Below are positions 28,907-38,584 of a stretch of DNA of 64,000 nucleotides, in pieces. The position numbers were made by a program, and so were the translations under genes. The notes under the pieces are model-generated. The model ran no database searches. It saw only the letters and a program-made list of their open reading frames with translations, and was not told the origin of the DNA. This stretch comes from a virus. Where the stretch lies: positions 1-64,000 of the IMG/VR virus record IMGVR_UViG_3300024319_000005, one strand, 5' to 3'. Position 1 is the first letter of the stretch, and each line of letters begins with the position of its first letter.

Positions 28907-31159
28907 TTTTATTTCTAAATTCCAAACATTTGTTGCACACGGATTACCTTTTATAGTAGCTGTTGCTGTATCTACTCCATTTATATAAGAAATTGGTATA
29001 TTTGCTACAACAGCGTCTGGTAATATTAATGAAGTGTATATAATTCCGTTACATTCAAAAGAATCTTCACTAGTACTTATATAAGGCATAACTGCAGACT
29101 CTCCAGTATGGTAAATAACATTACCATTGTACTCTATTACTAACCCATCAGGGACAGAAGCTGCAAAAAATGTTAATTTAATATTAGAAGATTCTCCTAC
29201 TTCTATATTAAACTGTGACGATGATCTTATTCCTCCAGGTCCTATTTGATAATATAATGTACTTGAACCTGTTTCTCCTATATTACAAGGTATCGGAGTA
29301 GTAGTAAATGTTAAGCTATTACAACTAATGTTACTACCTAAATCTGAATCTATTATTTCTATTGTATAAGTTCCTGCTATAAATGGTATAGTTTCATCTG
29401 ATGCATATGTAGTTGCTGCATCATAAAAAGTACCCATTGCTACTTTTATAGTTTGACCTTCTGCATTTTCTGCTGGGTTTAAATCTTCATCTAAAAATTG
29501 TAAAACGTAGTTATCTACGTCTACATTATTTTCTTGTAAAGTTTCCCAAGTTAATTTTCCAGGTACTGTAGCATCTGTATTAAAAGTTATATTGTTGTCT
29601 ATACAGAGATCACAAGAAGATACATTAAAGTTTACTTCTCCATTTACTGTAATATTTCCTGAAACATTAGTAGCTGTATATGCTATAGTACCACTAAATT
29701 CGTAATTATTACTTACTTCTATTTTAAATCCAACAGTAGGAATAATATCTACTACAGTTAATCCAGGGTATAATTCTATATCACTTACTGGATTTTCTAT
29801 AGGTATATTATCAATGTGTGTTATTGATAGCCCATTGTAAGCAGGAAAATCAGTAGCTAATACTGCTAAAATTCCTGAAGTAGTGTTACATACTAACTCA
29901 TAGGTAGTTGGATTTGATACTGGAGTTCCTGTTATACAAAACTGCAAAGTTGCAGTATTTACTTGATTATCATTATTTGTTATACTGTAAGATACTTGTT
30001 CATTTAAATCACTTACATAACCATTAAATGATTGTATTTCAATAACCCCATTTGTTACATATTTAATAGTTAAATTATTATTTATTGCTATTGAAAGGTT
30101 ATCTATTACTGATACACCATTAATGTGAGAAATTGCTTCTCCATTACCTAAAGAATCATTACCTAATAAATTAAGTATAAATGTTTCTCCTGATGTAATG
30201 CAATCTTCTACAATATCATTAATTGCTACAGGTATAGTAAATACTTCTGTAGGTAGGTCAGATAAATCAGTTCCTATAGGGCTATTAACTGTAAATGTAT
30301 AACTAGAACCATTGCTAGAAAACGAAGTGTTTATTCCGTATAATTCTAAGTTATTAACTATTTCAGTAGGAGTTGTCATATTAATTGACCCACCATACTC
30401 TATAGGAAATATTACTCTATCAAATACTAATTCATTTACATCAAAGAAATCAATAGTGCCTAATTCTACATCATAAGTAGTTTCTACAAATTCTACTAAA
30501 GATATATCAGATGCAGTTACTTCTGCTACTATACCTAGTAATCCAAATTGAGTAACTATATTAGCTAATGAATTAACTTGTACTACAGCTCCTCCGTAAG
30601 ATGTTAAATCTATAGAGTTATAAACAGCACTATCAAATGGCGTGTCAACTAAATTGTAAGAAAATTGTACTATAGGATCTGATGATATTTCTATATTAGC
30701 AACTGGACCAGTGTACTGTACAAAAGAAATACCACTAGCAGTTACATTTGTTGTTGCGCCTGTTAGTTCTTCTATTCTTGTTTTTAAAGCATCTAAAGAA
30801 TATATAAACTCTATTGGTTCTCCTCCGTAAAATGCTAAATTAAACCTAGTTTGAGTTGTAATACTAGTACTTGCATTAGCAGCATTAACAAAAATAATAG
30901 CAGGATCTAACGTAGAAATTATGTCAGTTGCTACTGTAGTTGTGTTTAGTATTGTTATTTGATTATTTATCATTTTAACTGCTATTCCTAAAATAGATAA
31001 AGCAGCTATTACTTCTGCATCAGAATTTACAGTAGTAAAAGTACTACCCCCATAAGGGGATAGATCAATATAGTCAAAAGAACTATATACTCCACCAAAA
31101 TCAACACCATTAGGGTTTAAGATAGAGATTGAATTAAAACATTTAAATTCTGTTTGCAT
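28889..31159 (-). CDS. Repeat-built beta protein of the host-recognition block
   Basis: This is a 756-residue protein. The first 290 residues hold about four copies of a roughly 75-residue unit with a YGG core and an LGI(A/V)-type strand: IDLSPYGGSTFTTVNS, FYGGEPIEFIYSL, IDLTSYGGAVVQVNS, IEYGGSINMTTPTE. Next come two cadherin/VCBS-like domains (LNLLGNDSLGNGEAISHING and a degenerate copy), then two Ig-like domains with Cys pairs. There is no signal peptide. It begins directly after the small membrane-protein gene (adjacent stop and start). Likely a fibre or adhesin subunit. Confidence 0.65.
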   Translation of the reverse strand: MQTEFKCFNSISILNPNGVDFGGVYSSFDYIDLSPYGGSTFTTVNSDAEVIAALSILGIAVKMINNQITILNTTTVATDIISTLDPAIIFVNAANASTSITTQTRFNLAFYGGEPIEFIYSLDALKTRIEELTGATTNVTASGISFVQYTGPVANIEISSDPIVQFSYNLVDTPFDSAVYNSIDLTSYGGAVVQVNSLANIVTQFGLLGIVAEVTASDISLVEFVETTYDVELGTIDFFDVNELVFDRVIFPIEYGGSINMTTPTEIVNNLELYGINTSFSSNGSSYTFTVNSPIGTDLSDLPTEVFTIPVAINDIVEDCITSGETFILNLLGNDSLGNGEAISHINGVSVIDNLSIAINNNLTIKYVTNGVIEIQSFNGYVSDLNEQVSYSITNNDNQVNTATLQFCITGTPVSNPTTYELVCNTTSGILAVLATDFPAYNGLSITHIDNIPIENPVSDIELYPGLTVVDIIPTVGFKIEVSNNYEFSGTIAYTATNVSGNITVNGEVNFNVSSCDLCIDNNITFNTDATVPGKLTWETLQENNVDVDNYVLQFLDEDLNPAENAEGQTIKVAMGTFYDAATTYASDETIPFIAGTYTIEIIDSDLGSNISCNSLTFTTTPIPCNIGETGSSTLYYQIGPGGIRSSSQFNIEVGESSNIKLTFFAASVPDGLVIEYNGNVIYHTGESAVMPYISTSEDSFECNGIIYTSLILPDAVVANIPISYINGVDTATATIKGNPCATNVWNLEIKSEGCI

Positions 31160-31531
31160 TTAAAATATATTAGAAATTATTAATAAAGCAATAAGTAAAG
31201 AAAGTATTTTACTACCCCAGTATAAAGTTGGAGTTTTAGATAAATACCTGCTTATTAAACTAGAGTCTCCTATTGTATTCCATGCTACGCTTGTATTACC
31301 TAAAAATGTTTTTAGTACATTTATAATAGTGTCATACATAGCCCAGCTTAATAAAGCTACAGCAATAGATAATACAGGATTTACAAGTCCTATTATTAGT
31401 ATTACTACTAACCTATTAAAAGCTCTTGAGTTGCTGTTTAGTGTTTCTCCTTCTAGTAAATGCTCTGCATCTATTAAGGCTATAGAAACTACCCAAGAAA
31501 AAATTAAAATTGTAATTAAAATTGCTGTCAT
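31160..31531 (-). CDS. Small multi-span membrane protein, holin candidate
   Basis: This 123-residue protein has three or four hydrophobic segments: residues 2-22 (ILITILIFSWVVSIALI), 40-66 (RLVVILIIGLVNPVLSIAVA and onward) and 105-122 (ILSLLIALLIISNIF). Size and topology fit a holin. The gene lies inside the fibre block, about 10 kb from the endolysin, so a holin role is only a suggestion. An alternative is a membrane protein acting at adsorption or superinfection exclusion. The next gene starts immediately after its stop. Confidence 0.5.
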   Translation of the reverse strand: MTAILITILIFSWVVSIALIDAEHLLEGETLNSNSRAFNRLVVILIIGLVNPVLSIAVALLSWAMYDTIINVLKTFLGNTSVAWNTIGDSSLISRYLSKTPTLYWGSKILSLLIALLIISNIF

Positions 31532-31570
31532 GTTTATTTATTAATTTGTTTATAAATTTTTTTATTTTTA

Positions 31571-33325
31571 CTATACTCCACCGTCATCAGTAAAACTCCA
31601 ACCATTAGCTAATAGCGCAGTTCTTGCTGTACCACTTGTTGCTGTAGTATATGTAGATGGAATAGTGTAAATGTTTCTTCCAGTTAGTGAATAAGTAATT
31701 CTTTGTGCATTTAACCTATTTAAAAATCCATCATAGTTTGTTGTTCCTATATTAGTATCAGTAAACATTTGATAATAATCTGTAACTAAACTAAAATTCC
31801 AATTACTTAGATCTGGATTACATTGAGCACCTTTATAAAACATTTGTCTCATAGAAGTCACTTTGCTCGTATCCCAACCGCTTACATCTGGATTAGCTAG
31901 GGAGTTACTATTATTACTATAAAACATATATGCCATTTTAGTTACATTACTAGTATCCCATCCACTTGTATCGGGGTTTGCATCATAAGCATATTGAAAC
32001 ATTGCCTGCATATCAGTAACTAAACTGGTATTCCATCCACTTGTATCTGGATTTGCATCATAGGCACCATAAAACATATATTTCATTGATGTAACTAGAC
32101 TAGTATCCCACCCACTTGTATCTGGAGTTGCAATATAAGCACTACGAAACATATATCTCATTTTTGTTACTTTGCTTGTATCAAACCCACTTACGTCTGG
32201 GTTAGCTGCTCTACAATTAGAAAACATAAACTCCATATTATTAACATTACTTGTATCAAAACCACTAACGTCTGGATTTGCAACGTAACAAGCATCAAAC
32301 ATCCTACTTAAATTAGTAGCAATGCTAGTATCAAAATTACTTACATTTGGTGTAGCTACCCTACAATTACTAAACATACTTTGCATAGTAGTAACGTTAC
32401 TTGTATCAAACCCACTTACATCTGGATTTGCTACATAACAATTTTGAAACATAGAACTTAAATCAGTACAACCACTTGTATCAAAGCCGCTTACATCTGG
32501 AGTTGCTGCTCTAGCACCAAAAAGAAATGAAGAAAGACCATTTCCAGTAATACTACTTGTATCAAACCCACTTACGTCTGGATTTGCAAGAACACATTGA
32601 TAAAACATATATCTCATACTAGTTACTAAACTAGTGTCAAAACTACTTACATCTGGAGTAGCTACTGAGCAATAAAAAAACATACCATACATATTAGTAA
32701 CATTACTAGTATCAAAGTTACTAACATCTGGTGTAGCTAATCTACAAAACCAAAACATACTATCCATTCTTGTAACACTACTAGTATCCCAATTACTTAC
32801 ATCTGGGTTAGCTGCTGAACAATTAGAAAAAATACTACGCATATTAGTAACATTACTAGTGTCTAGTAAACTTACATCTGGATTACCTGTTGAATTAGCA
32901 AAACATAAATACAAATTTGTTGTAGTACTTTCTAAATTTGCAGCAACGGATAGCAAAGAGCTACAATATCTAAAACTTGCAGATGTTGCTCCAGTTATTC
33001 CCCAATCTAAAATCTTAGTTAAGAATTGTTTATTTGCAGTAGATGCACTGCCCCAAGCTAAACTTGTAGCAGTTCCATAATATCTAATAACATAAGTCCC
33101 AGCACTTGCAAACGTATGTGTTGCTTGATCTGGACTTCCAATTACATCTGATGTGCCATCATCAAATACTAGTCTACCACTACTGTCACTTGACCTAATT
33201 GGAAGATAGACAGTTGTATTTGCTGCTGTAGTAGTAAACTCCATAGCAAATGAACCATCTGCCACAAATGAACCACCTACTCCTGCTTGTTGTGGTACGT
33301 GTCTATGTGGGTTAATTATATTCAT
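31571..33325 (-). CDS. BspA/DUF285-type repeat protein (15 repeats), probable receptor-binding protein
   Basis: This is a 584-residue protein. Residues 20-105 form a PKD/Ig-like lead domain (GSFAMEFTTTAANTTVYLP, ATHTFASAGTYVIRYYGT). From about residue 150 to 525 I count 15 tandem units of almost exactly 25 residues with the pattern DVSGFDTSNVTxMxxMFxxCxxANP. This is the DUF285 / BspA-like leucine-rich-repeat signature seen in bacterial adhesins. Such repeats stack into an elongated solenoid. Being between two giant fibres and the Ig adhesins, with no signal peptide, it is best read as a virion receptor-binding protein. Start and stop abut the neighbouring genes. Confidence 0.8.
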   Translation of the reverse strand: MNIINPHRHVPQQAGVGGSFVADGSFAMEFTTTAANTTVYLPIRSSDSSGRLVFDDGTSDVIGSPDQATHTFASAGTYVIRYYGTATSLAWGSASTANKQFLTKILDWGITGATSASFRYCSSLLSVAANLESTTTNLYLCFANSTGNPDVSLLDTSNVTNMRSIFSNCSAANPDVSNWDTSSVTRMDSMFWFCRLATPDVSNFDTSNVTNMYGMFFYCSVATPDVSSFDTSLVTSMRYMFYQCVLANPDVSGFDTSSITGNGLSSFLFGARAATPDVSGFDTSGCTDLSSMFQNCYVANPDVSGFDTSNVTTMQSMFSNCRVATPNVSNFDTSIATNLSRMFDACYVANPDVSGFDTSNVNNMEFMFSNCRAANPDVSGFDTSKVTKMRYMFRSAYIATPDTSGWDTSLVTSMKYMFYGAYDANPDTSGWNTSLVTDMQAMFQYAYDANPDTSGWDTSNVTKMAYMFYSNNSNSLANPDVSGWDTSKVTSMRQMFYKGAQCNPDLSNWNFSLVTDYYQMFTDTNIGTTNYDGFLNRLNAQRITYSLTGRNIYTIPSTYTTATSGTARTALLANGWSFTDDGGV

Positions 33326-33898
33326 TTAATAATTAATATTTATGTAATTAGATACGCTATCTTTTATCCAATTAAATAAAATTAATAAATTTTGATTAGT
33401 AGGTTCTTCTAATTTATTTAATTTGCTGCTAACAATTCTCCATACGCCTCTATAAAGCGGTTCTATGCTAGAATACAGTAATTCTGTTAACTCATCAATT
33501 TCATCTTCTGAAATATTATTGTTTGCACGTTCCGTTTCTAGTTTAACAAAAAACTCATCAAATAATTTTATGCCTTCTTCTTTATGAATTTCCTGCAGTG
33601 TAACATACTGATTAGGATTTTCATAATTTTCTATTTCTTCTTGAGTCATTTCTACTGCTACTGATTCTATAACATATTGATTTAAATATGAATACTCTTC
33701 GTGAGGTGTATTTGTTATCTGCTCTGGTAACTTAACTAATTTATGTGTAGTAGAGTCGTAAGTAGGAATTGGTTTATTTACAATTAATAACCACTCTAAA
33801 TCTTCATCTAAGCCTACAACTGGATCCATTTGTAAATTAGGATACTGATCTTTTTTTATTAGTTCCTGTGTTGATTTTTGTATTAATGCCGCTTTCAT
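33326..33898 (-). CDS. Tail-fibre-associated protein, possible assembly factor
   Basis: This 190-residue acidic protein lies between the second giant fibre (3-nt gap) and the BspA-like protein (adjacent). The N-terminus (ALIQKSTQELIKKDQYP, DPVVGLDEDLEWLLIV) resembles a small domain met next to fibre genes in other phages. The C-terminal half is helical. Size and location fit a fibre assembly chaperone or small fibre adaptor. I do not recognise a defined family. Confidence 0.5.
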   Translation of the reverse strand: MKAALIQKSTQELIKKDQYPNLQMDPVVGLDEDLEWLLIVNKPIPTYDSTTHKLVKLPEQITNTPHEEYSYLNQYVIESVAVEMTQEEIENYENPNQYVTLQEIHKEEGIKLFDEFFVKLETERANNNISEDEIDELTELLYSSIEPLYRGVWRIVSSKLNKLEEPTNQNLLILFNWIKDSVSNYININY

Positions 33899-33901
33899 AT
33901 T

Positions 33902-36900
33902 TTATGCTTTTGTTCCAATTAAGGTTATTTTCAAACCTGCTCCTGCCGTAGTAGACCCTACTTGTCCTATACCTACAGTTATTTCTCCATCATCCCCTAA
34001 TGCTGTTGTAGTTATATTAGCTGCTGTGGCTGCTGTTGTACTTGTTCTTTCTGTAGAGTCTATAGATAGTACATTAGTAGTAAATATAGATGATGCGTTT
34101 TGTTTCACATCTACCAAAATAGTACTGCCTACTGGAGCAGTTGTAACACTTGCTCTTACATCAGTTAAAGTCATTGCGTAAGGCATTCTAAATGTAACTA
34201 CATTTTGTCCTGTTGTTAAGTCTGAAGTTTCGTCACTTGCAGCAATTGTAATTGCAAATTTATTATCATCTACATAATTTTTTGTAGCTACATCTTGAGA
34301 AGCAAGAGGATCACCAACACCTACTATTCTATCATCTCTAAATGTAGCTCCTAGTGTTCCATCAGTATATATTTCAACTCTACCAGAATTATTTTTTATA
34401 TATTCACCTCCTGCTCCTGAATCAAAATCTCCGATACCCCAATTGTAATCGCTAGATCCATCACCAGCATAAAACATTACATCACCTTCTTGATTAAATT
34501 CTACAGATCCATTTACTTCTAATTTAGAACCAGGACTTGTAGTCCCTATACCTACATTACCAGCTGCGGTAATACGCATTTTTTCTGCATTAGTAGTTTG
34601 AAACACAATAGGCGCAGCCTCTCTTGTCTTTATGTTTAAATTACCTGTACCTCTATGGTGAATATCGCTACCTGTATTTGCTCCTGTGTTATTTCTAATA
34701 ATCCTAAGTCCATAATCTGAATAAGTAGCATCTCCGATTAGGTCTATATAAGAATAACCATTTCCTGTTCTGCCTGATCCTAATTCTAGTATAGATGTTT
34801 GTGTAGTGGCAGCTCTTGCAGTAATATTATTACCTGTGAATAAGTTGTATGTTACATCTACATTTCCAACTACTTCTAGTTTTTCTGATGGGCTTGTAGT
34901 ACCTATACCTACGTCACCATTCCCATCAATACGCATATGCTCAGTAGCATTCTTACCAAACGTAATTAAACCACCACTATTATCATGTGATCCAAACTGC
35001 ATATACCCCATTAAGGTACTATCTACTTTTCTCTGTATTTTTTGTCCTAAGGTTTCCCAATTTGTTCCTGTACTTAATCTCTCCGATGTAAATTGTAAAG
35101 TATCAGTGTTGCCAGTTGCAGTTTTTAAACTAAGCAAAGCAACATCATCTCCTGCAGTACCTCCTAATGTTCCACCATCTACATATAATTTAGCTATGGG
35201 ATTAGTATTCCCTATACCTACATTTCCATTAGAGTCTATCCGTACTTGTTCAGCTCCTGCTGTATATAAACGCATAGCATCAACACTATGTGTATATCTA
35301 ATCTGTCCTGCAGTACTTGATGCGGAATCCCCAAAGGCAACAATGCTAGATGCAGTAGCTCCCCCAATTCTTATTCTAACTAAAGCATCATCTGAAGTTC
35401 CTGTGCCTGAAGACCGAACTCTAATAGAAGGATCAGTAACAGCTTGTACATCAAGAAGATGACCAGGGTTAGTAGTTCCTATACCTAAATAACCTGATGA
35501 ATCAATACGCATCTTTTCAGATGTGCCTGAGTCAAATATTAGCTCACCTGCATCTGTATAAATACTTGCGCTAGTTGCTCCACTTTCTCTAAATCTTAGT
35601 CTTGGATTATCTGTTGAGTCTGTATCATTAATAACTATTTCAGCACCATCTCCTGACACTACCAATAGTTTATCTGGATTTGTAATCCCTATACCTACGT
35701 TGCCTGTAGTGTATACTGCATCGTTAGTGTCTGTACCATCTACGAACTTACCTCCACCTCCGCTACCATTAGCAGCAGCAGTTATTCTACCCTGTGCATC
35801 TACAGTAATATCAGCAGCAGTGTAAGAACCTGCAGTTACCGCAGTATCATCAAGGTTTACTGTCAAAGTGGTAGATCCCCCAGCAGTAGATATTCCTGTA
35901 CCCCCAGCTATGTCTACAGTAGCATTATTTGTTATAAAAGTAGGAAGTCCAGTATCTCCTTGTAATCGCCAACTATAAGAACCAGCAGCATCTATCCAAT
36001 CTGTACCAGTTGCGGTAGAAGATAATACTTGACCGCTTGTTCCTGGTGAATTGCTTGAGTCATAGTAACTACCTGTTATTCTAGCGTTACCTTGTACGTC
36101 TAATTTATGTATAGGGCTTGTAGTTCCTATACCTAACTTTTCATCCTTCCAAGTAGATCTTTGGGTAAATTCTCGTTGTGTATACCCAGTGTCTATAGTT
36201 AATTGATCACTAGCTGTAACTGTATTGATTGAAACGTTGGCTTTGTCAGCAGAACTCCTGGAGTTGATCATTAAATCTGCAGTTACACTTCCATATATAG
36301 TTATACCTGCTAATACTTCAAAACCAAATATAAAACCTGCGGTAGTTGTTTCCTTTGTCCATAAGAAAGGTTTAATAAACCTATTCCCATTATTGTCCTC
36401 TTTGTAATATATTTCCCATGCTAAATCTGGCAAAGTCCCAGATCTAAGAACAACGTCAACATCAATTACTTGAACCTGCTGTGCACTCTGAGCATAAAGT
36501 TTCCCAACAATTTGATAGTTCTTAGAAGCACCACTTGGGATAATAGTAACAACTTTTTGGTAATCTCCAGCTACAAAGTAAGAGCCTACTAAATTCCCAC
36601 TATATGCTTGGTTAGCACTAATAAAATTAGATCCAACATACTCTTGTCTTGGACCATTAAATAAAGTGCCACTATATTGAATGTCTCCAGTTACATCTAA
36701 TTCGTAATCAGGACTTGTATTGTTTATTCCTACATGACCATCGTTTTGAATCCTCATCTTCTCATTACCACCAACGCCAATTCTAATAGGGTTTCCTTCC
36801 CCTTCATATAAAAGAACATCACCAGACCTAGCGGATATATCAAAGTCAGAACCAGTAGTATCAGTAAGGCGTAATCCAGCAGTATCTGTATTCTGAATCT

Positions 36901-38584
36901 GTAACCCTTTACCACTATAGGATAATGAAGGACTCATTGTCCCTATACCTACGTTGCCACCATTAAAATAAGAATTTCCAGTTGATGAGTCTAGATGTAT
37001 AGTAGTTGTATTACTACTATTCCTAATATCCACATATCCATTATTTGAACCATCTTCGATAACCTTAAAAATTTCAGATGTATTTCCAGCGTTTTTTACA
37101 GAAATGCCCTCAACTTCTGTAGCACTTGTTTGGATGGTAAGTTTTGCGGTTGGAATAGTAGTTCCTACTCCGACATTTCCTGTAGTATATACTGCATCTG
37201 TAGTAGTTGTTCCATCTACAAATTTATTATTTGGAATAGCATCTACTAAGTCTTTTAAAACTTTGCCTTGTGCTGCTGTTAATCCTTCTGTTGTAGATGT
37301 ACTTGTTAAAGTATTGTTTAATGTAATTGCATCTAAAAATGCAGACATATCAATAGTAAATGTACTTGCATCATCTCTTGTAAACGTAGCTACACCTGTT
37401 GAACTATTTAATGAACCACTAGTTAGTCTAGCTAGGTTTGTATCATCTAAATACAAAGATAAATCTATATCAGTATCAGTACCATTTTCATCTGTATATG
37501 TAAGGATGTTTGATGCAATAGCAATACTTGTTACAGTTTCTGGTATGTTTACTTGCGCTCCAGCTTGTATACTATTTAATTTAGATTTTTCTGTTGGTAA
37601 AAATACTCCAGCAGTACTTGTAGTAGCGGCTGGAATAATACCATTATTTCCATCGCTTGATAATACTGTCACGCTAGTTGTTCCAGTAGAAACTGCTATG
37701 TTTGTAGATACGTTTGATACTTTTGCAGTATTAGCAACGACATCAGTATTAGCTGATACCCTAGCTTCTGTATAATATAAATTAGTAGTACCTTCTAATA
37801 AATCATCTGTATCAGTTGGTGTATTTAATATGTCTGTATACGTTAATTGCCTTCTGTCTGGAGCAGTAGTATTACCAATAAATACATGAAGTGAATCTAA
37901 GTTTGGAATATCATTTGCACGACCAGCACCTTGAATAATTATTGTTCCATTATTATCGCTTCTAACTACTCTACCAATATTTTGAACAAACTGCGTTTCT
38001 GCACTTGGTCTAACATTAGTTAGTTGTCCTGCCGTATTACTAAGATACAATGTATCGTTTTCTGAATACGCACTTGTGTTAAAACTGCCAATTTCACCAC
38101 CAATAATCATTACACCATTTGAGTTATGATTAATGCTAGAGGTTGTTACACCCATTGCAGGGTTTGTTCCAGTATTAACTGCTAATGCTATTAAGTCATT
38201 GTTTCCACTAACTCCACTAATGTATACTGCACTATTAGCTGGAATAGTTGAACCAGTTGTATTACGTACTTCAATTTCTATATGACTTGCTGCTACTGGT
38301 GATCCAGTTGGATCTGTGTATGTAAAAACACCAGTTGCATTATTATAATTTAATGATGAAGAATCAGATGTTAAACTGATTGCATTGCGTGATTTAGTGT
38401 CTGTATAATACTCATTAGTAGTTCCTTCTGCAATGTCATCTGTATCTAAAACAACAACTCCTGTTTGACCATTAACTGAATCAACATCTCCAACATTAGT
38501 TGTTACTGTACCATCTGCAAGTAAAAACTCTGAAGATGTACCGCCTATTACTTGAAATTTATCTGCTATATACTTCTTGCTCAT
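33902..38584 (-). CDS. Giant tail fibre 2 (GIGTTSP repeats)
   Basis: This is a 1560-residue protein. The N-terminal part has two copies of a fibre motif, EGTTNEYYTDTKSR and EGTTNLYYTEARV, with VNGQTGVVVLDTDDI before the first. The middle and C-terminal parts hold about nine copies of the NVGIGTTSPxxKLEVxG motif, each followed by beta segments ending in EKMRI. The C-terminus (MPYAMTLTDVRASVTTAPVG then VDVKQNASSIFTT) is a beta domain typical of Bacteroidetes phage fibre tips. It starts directly after the stop of the first fibre gene. Probable role: trimeric host-binding fibre. Confidence 0.8.
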   Translation of the reverse strand: MSKKYIADKFQVIGGTSSEFLLADGTVTTNVGDVDSVNGQTGVVVLDTDDIAEGTTNEYYTDTKSRNAISLTSDSSSLNYNNATGVFTYTDPTGSPVAASHIEIEVRNTTGSTIPANSAVYISGVSGNNDLIALAVNTGTNPAMGVTTSSINHNSNGVMIIGGEIGSFNTSAYSENDTLYLSNTAGQLTNVRPSAETQFVQNIGRVVRSDNNGTIIIQGAGRANDIPNLDSLHVFIGNTTAPDRRQLTYTDILNTPTDTDDLLEGTTNLYYTEARVSANTDVVANTAKVSNVSTNIAVSTGTTSVTVLSSDGNNGIIPAATTSTAGVFLPTEKSKLNSIQAGAQVNIPETVTSIAIASNILTYTDENGTDTDIDLSLYLDDTNLARLTSGSLNSSTGVATFTRDDASTFTIDMSAFLDAITLNNTLTSTSTTEGLTAAQGKVLKDLVDAIPNNKFVDGTTTTDAVYTTGNVGVGTTIPTAKLTIQTSATEVEGISVKNAGNTSEIFKVIEDGSNNGYVDIRNSSNTTTIHLDSSTGNSYFNGGNVGIGTMSPSLSYSGKGLQIQNTDTAGLRLTDTTGSDFDISARSGDVLLYEGEGNPIRIGVGGNEKMRIQNDGHVGINNTSPDYELDVTGDIQYSGTLFNGPRQEYVGSNFISANQAYSGNLVGSYFVAGDYQKVVTIIPSGASKNYQIVGKLYAQSAQQVQVIDVDVVLRSGTLPDLAWEIYYKEDNNGNRFIKPFLWTKETTTAGFIFGFEVLAGITIYGSVTADLMINSRSSADKANVSINTVTASDQLTIDTGYTQREFTQRSTWKDEKLGIGTTSPIHKLDVQGNARITGSYYDSSNSPGTSGQVLSSTATGTDWIDAAGSYSWRLQGDTGLPTFITNNATVDIAGGTGISTAGGSTTLTVNLDDTAVTAGSYTAADITVDAQGRITAAANGSGGGGKFVDGTDTNDAVYTTGNVGIGITNPDKLLVVSGDGAEIVINDTDSTDNPRLRFRESGATSASIYTDAGELIFDSGTSEKMRIDSSGYLGIGTTNPGHLLDVQAVTDPSIRVRSSGTGTSDDALVRIRIGGATASSIVAFGDSASSTAGQIRYTHSVDAMRLYTAGAEQVRIDSNGNVGIGNTNPIAKLYVDGGTLGGTAGDDVALLSLKTATGNTDTLQFTSERLSTGTNWETLGQKIQRKVDSTLMGYMQFGSHDNSGGLITFGKNATEHMRIDGNGDVGIGTTSPSEKLEVVGNVDVTYNLFTGNNITARAATTQTSILELGSGRTGNGYSYIDLIGDATYSDYGLRIIRNNTGANTGSDIHHRGTGNLNIKTREAAPIVFQTTNAEKMRITAAGNVGIGTTSPGSKLEVNGSVEFNQEGDVMFYAGDGSSDYNWGIGDFDSGAGGEYIKNNSGRVEIYTDGTLGATFRDDRIVGVGDPLASQDVATKNYVDDNKFAITIAASDETSDLTTGQNVVTFRMPYAMTLTDVRASVTTAPVGSTILVDVKQNASSIFTTNVLSIDSTERTSTTAATAANITTTALGDDGEITVGIGQVGSTTAGAGLKITLIGTKA

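Noticed and set aside
31571-33325. Regular 75-nt repeat considered as a CRISPR-like array
   Set aside because: It is in-frame coding repeats of the BspA/DUF285 type, with degenerate third positions.
34806-35462. 218-codon ORF opposite giant fibre 2
   Set aside because: Its repeated hydrophobic text is the antisense of the GIGTTSP repeats.
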